Below the pieces are notes generated by a model. That model saw only the letters and a program-made list of their open reading frames with translations, searched no databases and was not told the DNA's origin. From Pocillopora verrucosa (taxonomy: Eukaryota > Cnidaria > Anthozoa > Scleractinia > Pocilloporidae), in NCBI RefSeq assembly GCF_036669915.1, contig NC_089315.1, forward strand, positions 8,211,611 through 8,275,610: a DNA stretch of 64,000 nucleotides, in the 5' to 3' direction. Numbering within the stretch: the first letter of the stretch is position 1; the number at the start of each line of letters is the position of its first letter. Of this stretch, positions 1 through 11,511 are shown piece by piece. The position numbers and the translations under genes are program-made.

Positions 1-770
1 TTGACAAAAAATTCAAGCTGACTGTGATTAAACAGCAGTGATCATCCTCTTCAACTGATAAGGCACGTCTGTGCCTTGCCCTTGTTTTTTCTTTCATGAC
101 CAAGTGTGACATATTTTCATTTTATTGATAAATTTGTGTCATCAATGTTTCCTAAGACTTTACTTTGAGACTTGACCCAGAAAAATTTAAGAATGGATGA
201 TGTTATTCATTTGATTAAGGTCACTTGGACACACACTGTACCTCCAACTGAAAGTGGTCAGATTTGAAACAAAATTTTCTGTTGCACAAAACTTCAGGGC
301 ATATCTACAGTACACCAACATTAATATTCACCAGGCAAAAGAATGGTCCAAAATAGGAAAAGCACCACTTTTGTCAGCAAATTAATTTCTCATTTTCCAT
401 CAATAATTTGGATTGCATTTGGGAATGGTAGTATTGTTCCCTCAGAAGATCTTTTCATTGCGTTGAAGGCTTAAAAGACCATCACCTTCAATAAACTTGC
501 TTTCCATTTGGAGCTCCTAAAAGTGTATCTCAGTCAGAATGGAGAAGAAAAACCTGAAAATCTCCAAATGCACGGCCAAACTGGTCATTAAGTGTGCAGT
601 AAAATGTGGAGGAAAATTTTCCATCTCAAAGTATTGGTTAGCTGACCTCACAAGCTTGCATAATTGGATTATGAAGCACACTTGCACTTTTTAAATTTGG
701 GTACCTGAATTTCAGTGACAACATGCATTAGAATTTACAGCCTGATGTGATACCCTGTCTTTTTTTATAG
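1..770 (+). other. Intron of the FBXW7-like gene
   Basis: AT-rich sequence left of the first visible exon, ending in a pyrimidine-rich acceptor (TTTTTTATAG at 761-770). I found no reading frame resembling an F-box here, so the F-box and N-terminal exons must lie outside the window. Nothing else supportable is seen. Confidence 0.75.
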
Positions 771-2684
771 GCTATGGAAGCAGAAATGTAAGCAAGCTAA
801 TATTGAAGAAGAACCAGTAACTCCTGTGAAAAATGGTAGGCGTAGATCCAATAATGCACAACAGATAAACCAAAATACTAAAGCTGCAAACAGCCCTTTC
901 AAGAAACTTTACATGACAAAGCAGCGCGTGTATTGGAACTGGAGAATGGGCCCATTGCGTCCATCCAAAGTCCTTAAAGGACATGATGACCATGTCATCA
1001 CCTGTCTTCAGTTTTGCGGCAGCAAAATTGTTAGTGGTTCTGATGACGGAACTCTTAAAGTGTGGTCTGCAATATCTGGAAAGTGTCTACGCACTCTTGT
1101 AGGTCACACTGGGGGTGTTTGGTCATCTCAGCTGAGTGGCAACATCATTGTCAGCGGCTCTACTGATCGCACACTGAAAGTCTGGAATGCAGACACTGGT
1201 TACTGCATGCACACACTGTATGGACACTCATCTACCGTTCGTTGTATGGACATGCATGACAGCACTGTTGTTAGTGGTTCAAGGGATGGTACTTTAAGAG
1301 TGTGGGACACTTCTTCTGGAAACTGCCTTCATGTGTTGGTTGGGCACCTTGCTGCAGTGAGATGGTGAGTGAAACTATCTGTATACAGACATGTGGAACA
1401 ACATGTGTCTACTGATAATGTTTTTCTAGTGAAGTGTCAACAATGAGAGTTGGATAGAAGAAGGATTCTTGCCGTTTCTTGCTTGAAATGTTTTTCTATG
1501 CACAGCTGGTGCAGAGTATGCAGTGATTCCTCTAACTCCCACATCAGAATTTAATCAGTTAACTTAACAGAAATATACATGTACATGTACAATTCAAACA
1601 ATCCACCTGCAGGACCTTGACTTGTTGGGCACACCAGATTTTATACAGAACCCAAGTCCAATGAAAATTAACTGACTATGTTAGTTAAAATGCTCACAAT
1701 TTACCCAAAATAGTTTACAATTTGGGATGCCATAGTTCTACCAAATTTAAGATATACTGGTTGCAAATTGAGATTCTCTGGGATTCTTTTTTTCATACCT
1801 TAGTTCAAAACCTAAACTTAAATATACATGTACATGTACCTTTCAAACTGTACCTTTTGAACTTCATTTGGATTGAATTAATTTTCTGCCTGTTTCAGAC
1901 CCTTGCTTTTGTTTTGAAACATTTCCGTTGCAGAGGTCAATGTTCTGAGTAGTTGTCATCTTCAAATTCTAAATTTAATCTGTATTGAATGAGCAAGATA
2001 TTTGGTGGTTATGAAGGCATACAAGTAAATTTAAACTTAACATTTACCTATTATAATTCATATACTATTCTTTTTAATAGTGTGAAGTATGATGGCAGAC
2101 GTGTGGTCAGTGGAGCATATGATTTTTTGGTAAAAGTTTGGGACCCTGAAACAGAGCAGTGTATACACACTTTGCAAGGACACACCAACAGGGTGTATTC
2201 TCTACAGTTTGATGGTGTTTACATTGTGAGCGGCTCATTAGATACTTCAATACGAGTATGGCATGTAGAGACTGGACAATGCCTGCATACCTTGATTGGT
2301 CACCAGTCTTTAACAAGTGGCATGGAGTTAAAAAACAACACATTAGTCTCAGGAAATGCTGATTCTACAGTCAAAATCTGGGATATTGCCTCTGGACAGT
2401 GCCTGCAGACCCTGGCAGGCCCAAATAAACACCAGAGTGCTGTTACTTGCCTTCAGTTTAACAGCCGTTTCGTTATCACCAGTTCTGATGACGGCACAGT
2501 TAAAATTTGGGACTTGCGGACAGGGGAGTATATCAGAGATCTAGTAAAGTTGGACAGTGGTGGCAGTGGTGGTGTTGTGTGGAGAGTGAAATGTGATGAA
2601 AAGAAGTTGGTTTGTGCTGTTGGAAGCAGAAATGGAACTGAAGAAACAAAACTTCTGGTCTTGGACTTTGATGTTCATGAGTAA
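771..2684 (+). CDS. FBXW7: FBXW7-like F-box/WD40 protein, 3' part (two exons)
   Basis: This is the substrate-binding end of an SCF ubiquitin-ligase receptor that recognises phosphodegrons (in known animals cyclin E, Myc, Notch). Exons are 771-1364 and 2081-2684; the split codon is TG|T (Cys), and stop TAA is at 2682-2684. About 398 residues are visible. They begin just after the F-box position (LWKQKCKQA, matching the post-F-box segment of the family). Eight WD40 blades follow, from GHDDHVITCLQF to the C-terminal GTEETKLLVLDFDV signature. The degron-binding arginines of human FBXW7 (R441, R465, R479, R505) all have counterparts: STDRTLKVW, STVRCM, SGSRDGT and AAVR at the exon junction. The start is missing because upstream exons are off the window. 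No frameshift or missing key residue is seen. Confidence 0.95.
1365..2080 (+). other. FBXW7-like intron
   Basis: GT-AG intron (GTGAGT at 1365, TTTTTAATAG ending at 2080). It contains two separate copies of a TATACATGTACATGTAC palindromic stretch (near 1573 and 1823). No gene is seen in it. Confidence 0.85.
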
Positions 2685-3550
2685 TTGCTTGATTTTTGCA
2701 CTGCTTACTGCTTAATTGCTCTAGCAGACAGTGCAATAGTCATTTTTTTTGTAAATTTTTTGTTTTCATTTTGAAAGGACTCTCTTTAGCTTCTGGAACG
2801 TGTAGGCATCATTGTTCTCATCTCATTCATTAATCTCACAGTGTTACATAATTGTGTTATTTGTGTTATTTTGTCATTGGTGTTGTAGCTGCAAGCAACA
2901 TATTTTGCCTTTTGTACAAAATTTGTGAGTTGAGTTAAGTTGGACAGCACTTTGTAAAAAGTAATTCATTAAAGCTGTATTTGCCTTTTGGATAATGCAA
3001 GGCCAAAAAATATATTAGTCCTATTGCAAAACTAATTTTACAAACAATATTTCCAGGTTTGGTTCATTTAGGCCAAATGCCTCTTATTGTGCTGACACAT
3101 GGCTTGTTGCATTGAATTAAAAGGGTGAGAGCTTATGAACAGGATTTCATGACCACTAATGCCTGCGGGTCAGGCATTGTAAAAATTCAGTAGAACAGAA
3201 TTTGACCTTTTAGTCATCAATGGCTATACAAAGAAAATTATGCACCTCAAGGAGTTGTCAAAGTAAATATATATATTTTTCCACTACCATTGTAATTAGA
3301 TAATGGGTCAGGATCACTTGTGTCCAAAAAATTTTGATGACACTTCTTTCTTATAACATGATATTATTACATTGACATACTTGAAAGTTGTTTAAGTTTA
3401 TCTTTGTATCAGGGGCCAGTGATATCTTTGGATGGTTGCCTCTGTCCTTTGACGCTTTCAAGGATCATTACTTTAAGTAAAAGGTAATACCAATGATTGT
3501 ATAAAGTGAACTAAGTTAAAGGTTGGGTGAAATGATGAAGACTGAAAAGC

Positions 3551-3556
3551 AATAAA
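3551..3556 (+). terminator. Candidate poly(A) signal, FBXW7-like gene
   Basis: AATAAA about 870 bp after the stop codon, followed by T-rich sequence. Other A/T-rich hexamers lie nearer the stop, so the site actually used is uncertain. Confidence 0.4.
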
Positions 3557-4148
3557 GCTTATTTTTGTAACACTGTTCCATGCGCTAAAGTTGTAACTGG
3601 GATGGTTAAAAGATCCAGAGTTGTAGTTAAATGATAAAAAGAGGCCACTGCTCAGAGAGTTTCCCTTAGCTATTCTTCTTCCTGTCTAAAAGATAAGCAT
3701 TTCCAAGGTGCATAAGCAAAGAGGCTAGTAATTATGTCTCAAAGGTGGTGAATAATAGGACCTAGCACTTGCCAAAAGAGCCCCTTGTCAAACCCAGAGA
3801 CTGCTAGCATAGTTCAAAGCACAGAAAGGCAATGGTAGACTTGCCACAACAACTGTTCCATACTTGAGGCTAAAAAAAATTTTGTGGTCCTAAAGGCACA
3901 GCACCATTTACCTTGTTGACCACCACCCATGGCCTAAAAGAATTGAATTACACAATTACATTATTTCAAATTGGAAGTTGGAAAGAAATCCACCAATGTT
4001 ATGCATGGTGACATGGTTAATCAAATCCACAATTGGAAATATTCCAAGTTGAAAAGATAAATTGGCAGATAAAGTGATGCAAATTTTAGTGAATCTTACT
4101 GGCTAAATTTACAAAGACCTAAACTTCAATAAGCAACAATTCAAACAC

Positions 4149-4256
4149 GATATATATATATCAGGTAAGTGATATATATAGATATACGATATATATATAT
4201 ATATATATAGATACATATATGGTATATATCTATATATACGGTATATATATAGATAT
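4149..4256. repeat. TA-rich microsatellite
   Basis: Interrupted (TA)n/(GATA)n tract of about 110 bp containing several TATATATATA runs. Confidence 0.9.
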
Positions 4257-5029
4257 CTCATATAAGTGTAGTTCAGAATATAAATTTGCTAATTTCAGTC
4301 TACTGTACATTTAACTCATTCCCTGAAACATTTTTTTCTTGTTCTGCCCACTATCATCAGATATTGTAAGGAAAATCATGCTGTGAGCTTTTCCAGACTA
4401 AATCACCCCCTGTCACCAATGGTATTTAAACTTGCAACTTGATCAGTAATCATACATATGACTTCAAAAATCAAACAACAGTGGCCATTTTATTACATCT
4501 ATTTTGAAATAGCTCAATTTCCTTGTATAAATACAGGATTTGGTCCTAACCAGAAACTAACATTCTCACTTGCTGGGAAAAAGATGTGATTTGGAACAAA
4601 AAATATATGACTAAGTTATTCATAAATCACATTGAGAATTAATCAGATAACAAGGATCACCAGTGATTTCAGAGCTAATCATAACCATCACAAATTCCTC
4701 AAATATTATTGGTGCATCCGTAGCTTCATTTTTCACCAATCATTCTGTACAGTTGTAAAGGAAAGTGTAATCGAACAGTTGGCTGAAATCTGACATGTGT
4801 AATCGGACATTTGAAGCAGCAAATCTAAGTCCACTCAGCTAATCCACCAATCACAGAAATGATCATAATAACCATAGTAACAACCACTTATCCGGAGAAA
4901 ACCTGAGGAATTTCCAAAATGGAGGAATTTTAAACAAAAGACATTGTCTCCACTGGAGATATTTGTTCTAGGTGCATTTCTTTTCTGAAATTAAAATGGT
5001 TATGACTAATTGGCAACAGAACTTCTTCT

Positions 5030-5110
5030 TGTCCAATTCTGTCTGTAATCATACTTGTGATTAACAAATCAGACTTCTGCTTCACGCTCGTTCGATTTTG
5101 TTAATTGACT
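5030..5110. repeat. Dispersed repeat fragment (copy A)
   Basis: The segment TCTGTAATCATACTTGTGAT and what follows recurs in diverged form at 12055-12125 (TCTGTAATCATACGAGTGAT). In both places the sequence then tends to fold back on itself (GATTAACAAATCAGA against GATTTTGTTAATT). This suggests a short foldback transposon remnant. Confidence 0.45.
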
Positions 5111-5218
5111 CCACTTGGTCCTATTACCATTATAAATCCAATAGAGATGTTGAATATTATCCAATTGTGTGATACAGAACTCAGTCACACAAAGATTGAC
5201 CACTCTGCCACTAATTCC

Positions 5219-6416
5219 CTAGTAGAGAAATGGAAATATCTTGTAACGATTTTGGGGATACTCCTTGAATTTGTTTTTATACCAATTATGAGTCACTGTA
5301 GCTCCAAGTGAAAGGTTCTGCACAGTAAATAGCAAAATCATTCCAACATAAACATTGTGACCTTTTTGTATCAGGAAGAAAGCAAAGTAGATTATGATTT
5401 CTGCCAGGTAGTGAGGACTGGAGACATGATCAAACCAGTCACCATAAGGAATTTTGTACACTTTGACTGTTTTCCCACATGCAGAGTGTCGTAACTTTGC
5501 CAGTATGACATGACAGTTCCACTGATGCCAGCTTGCCCAAAGAAATACAACTATTCCCAGCCACTGGATACCACTGAAATTTTGCAAACCTGACAGCAGT
5601 TCTCTGCACAAGCTACACCAATCTTGAAAAATAAACCACAGAATTAAACAGAATCAGAAAGTGTTCTCCTTAATGCATACTTAAAGAAATTTCCATTTTT
5701 TGCCTGGGAAAACATGAAATTGAGGCAGTTATTTGGAGAGAGACAATTACTATTTATTCTCATTTTTTGGCAAAGATGATTGTACCAGATGTCCTTCCTG
5801 ACCTGGCTGCAGATTTGAAAAAAAGAGACAAAATGTCTGCACATAAGCTGGATAGTGCATTGAATATTACTGCAAATGTCACTGAAATGGTCAAGTTTCG
5901 TATGGGGGTAGTATAACTTGTTTGGTTATCAAATTTGCTAAGGCCTTAAATAAATTACAGTTCATTTGACAGATTTTAAATGCTTTTAAATGTTCACTTT
6001 GCAAAAAATATCTTAAAATTTGGTTCATCCAGGCCAGTTCCCTAACAAATATTTCATAGAAATAAAGTTGTACAAATTTACCTTTGTCCATTTTCTTTTC
6101 CCCAAGAAGTGGTGAAGCAAGTGCAATTGCATCCAAAACATAATAAAATAATCCCACCAAATAGTGCGACAAGTGAATCTTGCCTGTAAATACACTGATA
6201 AATAAACATTCAAACAGTCTGCGACAACACTGCACCAAAAGAAGAAGAAGGGATACCAAAACAGTAAAGCAATTAACACATGGAGTGTAATGTAAGTCCA
6301 GTATTTGAGGAAAATACTCTGTGATTGGACTCTTGATGTGGAAACAATGAATAATCAACATCCATAAAAGTGCGCATGATAGAGAACTTCCAACAATGTA
6401 AAAATGAGTGAACCAG
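5219..6416 (-). CDS. SRD5A3: SRD5A3-like polyprenol reductase (C-terminal exons)
   Basis: Family role: ER-membrane reduction of polyprenol to dolichol, the lipid carrier of N-glycosylation (steroid 5-alpha-reductase family). Exons on the minus strand are 6082-6416 and 5219-5622, joined through a GAT codon; stop TAG is at 5219-5221. Family hallmarks: WFTHFYIVG at the start, RRLFECLFISVF, YYVL, HQWNCHVIL, then the reductase signature IPYGDWFDHVSSPHYLAE and a Y-K-x-K-F...YP...FPF C-terminus. Several hydrophobic segments are present, as expected for a multi-pass membrane protein. These exons cover the human protein from about residue 75 onward. The N-terminal exon(s) are not securely found; a 29-bp candidate at 7380-7408 fits the reading phase. 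Divergent to the SEC22B gene. Confidence 0.9.
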
Positions 6417-7435
6417 CTGAAAAACAAAATTCAGCCCAAATAAGATTTCTTTTGACTGTATTGAAACTGGAAAATTTGAAATAATTTCATGTCAAATTGA
6501 AAAAAAAAATTGATTATGTGCTTTCAACTATCGTGGTCTTTAAAAAATTGGGTTTGGTTTTCAAGGAAACCACATCATCATAGAAACACATTAAATTTGT
6601 CTTTTCATTTCCATATCAATAACAGGTGAAGATATGTAACCAAAACACACCAGTCACACCAATTTTCTGTGTAAAACTTACCAATTCTTGACTTAATAGG
6701 AACTGGTGTGAAGTATTTTTAGACATATTATTACTACAGGATTAGTAGAAGCCATGTCTGAAAATGGATGTCACATAAGGAAAGCCTTTATCTGAAATAA
6801 GGTCAGGATTTAAAGAGCAAGATGGCACACCCACCGAGAACTCCAAGGAAATCCTCCCTCCCCCCTTCACCTTGAGCTCTCTGTTCCTTAACCAGCCCTA
6901 CCCCCCATCTTAGAGTCCCAATTATCACGGCCACTTCCATCTGTGAAAACCTTTGCACCAGTAACCAAACTTCCACGATTCAGCAGTTGACACATCCTCA
7001 GGTAAGGATCATCATTGATGACGTTGCCACAGTTACTATTTTTTAGAGTATCACGTGACTATCACATACCGACAATACCGGTGACCATCACCTGTTTGAG
7101 ACGTGAAGAAATCTGTTCCAGCGACTCTGATCCCAATTTGACTTCGTCTTTCCCCATTCAAACAGATCAGACAACCAGAAAGGTATGTATCTTCTCATTA
7201 TGTACAACAACGTCACCAAAAAACAACCCACATTTATAAAACTCAGACTCACGAGAAGAAGGTCCATCTTTCAAAGTACGACTGCAGTGAACTCAGCGGT
7301 AACGCAAAGCAATGTAATACGCAAGCGCAATCCACGTGTACACAAGAAAAAAGTGTATAAATTGCAGAATCGTGCTCACCAACTGTTATATTTCCAGCGC
7401 AGCTCCATTAGACAGGGCGACTCAATTTTATCAGG
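6417..7435. promoter_or_regulatory. Divergent spacer between SRD5A3-like and SEC22B
   Basis: Holds the putative SRD5A3-like intron and the shared 5' region of two head-to-head genes. GC content rises toward 7250-7440, upstream of the SEC22B ATG, as expected for a housekeeping bidirectional promoter. No TATA box near the starts is convincing. A minus-strand frame at about 6905-7168 is open apart from two stops in the middle; I could not assign it. Confidence 0.4.
7380..7408 (-). CDS. Candidate first coding exon of the SRD5A3-like gene
   Basis: Minus-strand ATG at 7408 opens MELRWKYNS and runs 29 nt to a good donor (GTGAGC). Its two leftover bases (TG) join the C at 6416 to give TGC-TGG-TTC, and the total (29+335+404 nt) is an exact multiple of three: 255 residues with an unbroken frame. 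However, it lacks the first membrane segment expected from the family, and the ATG lies only 28 bp from the opposing SEC22B start codon. It may be an internal exon or wrong. Confidence 0.3.
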
Positions 7436-10400
7436 ATGGTTTTGATGACAATGATAGGCCGTGTTATTGACGGCCTACCTCTCGCAGCCTCGATGCAAAG
7501 TGATCAAGACGTATGTAAACCAGAATTGTTCTTTAGTTATAAGCAGGCCTATAAACAGTTACTTTCACTATCTCCACCATCAGTCAATTAAGAGTAATTC
7601 CAAAATTCCGTCGAAAATCTTGGTTTGGACTTAAAGCTGGAGCCTGATCTCAGCCTGGTAGAGTAATTTAAACCTAACTATAAGCACCAATGCAAACCCA
7701 CATACTAGTATGGCTTTACGTATTAGCATTTAAAAATATTCCTTTTTGGTTTTTACTTTTGTTTCATGAAATTTGAATGCTTCGTTTCGTTACATACTGA
7801 GCTACTAGGAGATTTTAGATTGATACCTTAACTGTACCAGTGTTTAGGTAGGCAGTGGACAAAGGAGAATCAAAGATTGGGATCTTTGGGACGATTGTTG
7901 GTGGGGGGGGGGGGAGGGGGGGTGAGGGGTGAAAGTATCATAATAAAGAGTTCTCAACTGACCAAAAATGGGTATCTAGGGTTGATAGTAATTGTATGTA
8001 GGACTGACTGTGGTAACTCTTGTGTTTATAGAACATGTAGATAGTGGTGCCGAGATTGAGCTTATCATTCTTAGAGGTGTTTCCAAATATAATACCAACC
8101 ATTGTTTTGACATGATTGAAATTCTATATTCTATCAGAATACCACCAAGGATTACCAAGCGCAGGCTAAATTGTTGTTTAGAAAGCTCACAGATCACTCA
8201 CCAGCAAGAAGTAGTATTGAAACTGGACCAATGATGTTTCAGTGAGTATTAAAAATGAAACATTTTCCTCCAATGTCAGTGGATACCATGTATCATTGAT
8301 CAATCATCATCCATATCCACATCCACATCCACATCCCCATCATACCTGGACAATGGTGAAATTACATAGATGCATTTTCTCACATCTTAGAGCAGAAGAT
8401 GACATGCCATTGTTCCAAAAAGTTATCATCCTTAAATAACTGAATAATGAATTAATGCATTGGTCAACAGATAAATTTGTTTCAAATGAAAATTCATAAT
8501 CCTGTTCTTATTAAAGCTCATCTTCTTAAAAAGTTTAAATATCTCTTGTTACTAAGGAGACACCTAAAGAAAATATGGGATAGTAACTTTTTGAAAGTAG
8601 TTGGGTAAAATCATTTTCACAGAAGATTAATCTGCCTGGTTCTTGGCCCTTGATGAAACCACTGTAGATATCTTAGCCAATCTTTGTTGTCTATTAGTGG
8701 AAGACTTCTTGAGAAGGACTTTGGTATTGATTAGGGCCAGTAGATTATGGAAGATTTAATATTAAGCAAAGCCAAGTATGCAATAATATTAAGTCCTTAG
8801 TACTCAAGGTAAAACAATTAAAGATTGGTTGTGTTTCTTTCATTTACAGTTACATTATAGAAAATGGGGTGTGTTTCTTGACACTAACTGAAAAGACTTT
8901 CTCAAAGAGGGCAGCTTTTAGTTTTCTTGAAGAACTATCTTCTGAGTTTCACAGGGAATTTGGTTCCAAAGTAGCCACAGCAACTAGACCCTACCTCTTC
9001 ATTGAGTTTGGTAAGCTTCTTTATCCACAGTTTTTATCTTTGTGTTCAGAAATATTTTTTCCAAGCCTTCATTGTGGTTGAAACCTTTTTTATGGTGTTG
9101 CCCACACCTCTCCCTCACTATAACAGTGATGTATTTACCTATTGCTCACCGAAAAACCAACCAAAAGCCAACAAAAATAGAGTGGTGAAGTACACATGCT
9201 TCTCTGATTTCCAGGTATATCATGTTAATATGAGGAAAGTCATGTTCACTGAACCTAATTATGTTGATGTCATTTCAGATACATTTATTCAAAAGGCAAG
9301 GAAAAACTATCAAGATTCAAGAACAAGGAGAAATCTAAACAGATTAAATGATGAACTCCAAGATGTACAGCGAATCATGGTTCAAAATATTGATGACGTT
9401 CTTCAAAGAGGGGAACAACTTTCAGGTGAATGATCACCTTTCACATTTGTAGGCATTAAATATGTTAACCCTTTACACCCTAATATTAGTATGCATATTC
9501 TCCATACTGTTCTCCGTACATTTCCAAAAAGGCTGTGAAGAAGAATTTGTGTAACAATCAAGAGTTGCTCTAGTTGGTGATCATCTCCTCCACTCTCAGG
9601 ACTTTTATGTTTGATTCAGGGGTGATATGGTAAGGAGAAATTAGATGTCAGTCACTCTTAGGGGCTAAAGGGTTAAATAATTTCATGATTTAGCAAAAAT
9701 TACCTTCTTTTTAGTACGTTGTCATTAAAATTATGTAGCACTGTACATATTAACCTGTGTTGCAGGAAGCATTCAGCAGTTGTTGGAGATCCATCATTAC
9801 ACTTTAGACAGTGACTGGCATTCAGTTTCTCCTTAAAATATCACCCCTGAATCAAACATTAAGGTCACAGGGATAGAGGAAGCTATCACCATCTAAAGAA
9901 GCTCTTGATTGATAAGTATATTCTCTTGGTCAGCAACTTAGGAAATGTAAAGAGAACAGTATGGAGAATATGCATACTAATGTTAAGGTGAAAAGGGTTA
10001 ACCCTTTCACTCCCAAGATCTCATCAGTAATTCTCCTTACTTTCTGCCATACTAATTTTTGCGATGTTAGTTTGGAGAAGTTGGTATTGGATCAACAAAT
10101 AATCCCCTAATTGATATTTTTCTTTATTCTCATTCCATGTCTGCTTGATATTACATTGATACTGTGGGGAGAAATTCTCTCTTTGTCACCCATGGGAATG
10201 AAAGGGTTAAGCAGATCCCATATTTCATGGACATCCTGCTTCAAGTGGAGACTAGCTCAAGTCCCAAACTTTTTCCCTCTATCTGTTGTAAAGTGGATTT
10301 GTATTCAGGTTCAGAAAACTTCACAGACAGCTTAAATACAAATACAAGTTTCATTTCTCCAAGACATTTTGATACTTTTGAAATTTTTACTGTGGTAGGA

Positions 10401-11009
10401 GTAGTTATCCTTTAGGTTAGTAATTATTCACTGTTTCATTTTGAGTTTGACGGGTAACTACTGAGGTGCAATGTAATAAACCCTTTAACTCCCATGAGTG
10501 ACCAAGACAATACAATAGACCTTACAATATAAATACAATATCAACAAGAGAAGTGATGAGAATAAAGAAAAATATCAATTTGAGGATAATTAGTAGATCC
10601 AATGCTAAATTCTCTGAATTAACATGATTATGAGAATTGTATGGTTGACAGTTAGGAGAATTACAAATTTGATCTGGAAGTTAAAGGGTTAAACCTGTAT
10701 TGAGCTGACTATAATGAGAGTTGCACAACTGTTGTCTTTCTACAGTTTCACTTGTGTTGAAATTTCTCCTCTCTAATTTGGTGAATTTCAGTTTTGGTTT
10801 ACTTTGTCATTGATTGGCACCATATTCAAATGAAGTGTCCTTTTCTCTTTTCAGTGCTGGATGACAAGGCAGGAAATTTAAGGTTCCAGTCAGAAAAATA
10901 CAAGAAAGATGCAACATACTTAAATCTTCGCTCTGCTTATGCCAAATATGCTGCTGTAGGAACAATTTTTGTTGTTCTGTTAATCTATGTTCGATTCTGG
11001 TGGTTTTGA
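7436..11009 (+). CDS. SEC22B: SEC22B vesicle-trafficking R-SNARE
   Basis: SNARE of ER-Golgi transport. Exons: 7436-7510, 8138-8241, 8850-9010, 9279-9425, 10855-11009; all introns are GT-AG and the phases agree, giving 213 residues (human 215). The start is the ATG of [19 protein letters not shown], matching the family N-terminus. Residues 1 to about 120 form the longin domain ([24 protein letters not shown]). The R-SNARE motif follows ([20 protein letters not shown]) with the zero-layer Arg in LQRGE, then a C-terminal anchor ending [12 protein letters not shown], a tail-anchored ER protein. Introns 3 and 4 carry MITE-like repeats. The last 46 coding bases and the 3' UTR are repeated once immediately downstream. 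Confidence 0.97.
7511..8137 (+). other. SEC22B intron 1
   Basis: Contains a G-rich tract at 7901-7930 (runs of 12, 7 and 4 G). No gene is seen. The small opposing frames at 7976-8234 are not supported. Confidence 0.7.
8242..8849 (+). other. SEC22B intron 2
   Basis: GT-AG intron with a short CCATAT/CCACAT tandem near 8311-8340. Nothing else supportable. Confidence 0.7.
9465..9676 (+). mobile_element. MITE-like element, family B
   Basis: About 212 bp with near-complementary ends: TTAACCCTTTACACCC at left and GGGGCTAAAGGGTTAA at right. Its interior (GCATATTCTCCATACTGTTCT) recurs, direct or inverted, at about 9795-10001, 39625-39773, 52643-52850, 53565-53751 and 55227-55430. It has no coding capacity. 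Confidence 0.75.
9795..10001 (-). mobile_element. MITE-like element, family B, inverted copy
   Basis: Reverse-oriented copy of the 9465-9676 element: GTAAAGAGAACAGTATGGAG and GAATATGCATACTAATGTTA are the complement of its left interior. The right end AAAAGGGTTAA abuts the next element directly; the left end is degraded. Confidence 0.65.
9998..10210. mobile_element. MITE-like element, family A
   Basis: About 213 bp beginning TTAACCCTTTCACTCCCAAG and ending GGGAATGAAAGGGTTAA, a terminal inverted repeat. Same family as 10478-10692 and 23289-23498. It shares its first few bases with the end of the preceding element. Confidence 0.7.
10478..10692. mobile_element. MITE-like element, family A
   Basis: About 215 bp starting AAACCCTTTAACTCCCATGA and ending GGAAGTTAAAGGGTTAA. 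It has inverted ends and no coding frame. It lies in the last SEC22B intron. Confidence 0.7.
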
Positions 11010-11511
11010 GGAATCATAGACTTATTTCATGACAAATAGAATGTAAAAATAACTAATATAAAGTTCTATACTATAATTATTACCTGTGGAATTGTACCTG
11101 CTAACTGTTTCTATGAAATAGTAGTTAGCTTGGGTTAACATACAAAATTTAACAAATTGTTCTACCCCGTGAATTGTGACTCTTTTGTTTTTCATTTAAC
11201 TATTTAAAACAAGCACTGGTAAATCATTTAGATTAGGAACAATTTTTGTTGTTCTGTTAATCTATGTTCGATTCTGGTGGTTTTGAGGAATCATAGACTT
11301 ATTTCATGACAAATAGAATGTAAAAATAACTAATATAAAGTTCTATACTATAATTATTACCTGTGGAATTGTACCTGCTAACTGTTTCTATGAAATAGTA
11401 GTTAGCTTGGGTTAACATACAAAATTTAACAAATTGTTCTACCCCGTGAATTGTGACTCTTTTGTTTTTCATTTAACTATTTAAAACAAGCACTGGTAAA
11501 TCATTTAGATT
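10958..11511. repeat. 277-bp tandem duplication of SEC22B 3' end
   Basis: Copy 1 (10958-11234) holds the last coding bases, the stop and the early 3' UTR. Copy 2 (11235-11511) repeats them, as far as I can read identically, including a non-functional copy of the C-terminal codons. The junction shows TAGGAAC microhomology. It is either very recent or an assembly artefact. Confidence 0.92.

Larger units (their letters stand above)
2685..5218. other. Intergenic region with FBXW7-like 3' UTR
   Basis: Convergent spacer between the FBXW7-like gene (+) and the SRD5A3-like gene (-). A plus-strand AATAAA at 3551-3556 is the likely poly(A) signal of the former. The rest is AT-rich, with a TA microsatellite at 4149-4256 and a foldback-like repeat from about 5030. 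No further gene is seen. Confidence 0.6.

Noticed and set aside
5644-5844. Minus-strand frame between the two SRD5A3-like exons
   Set aside because: The flanking exons join in phase without it; it is intron.
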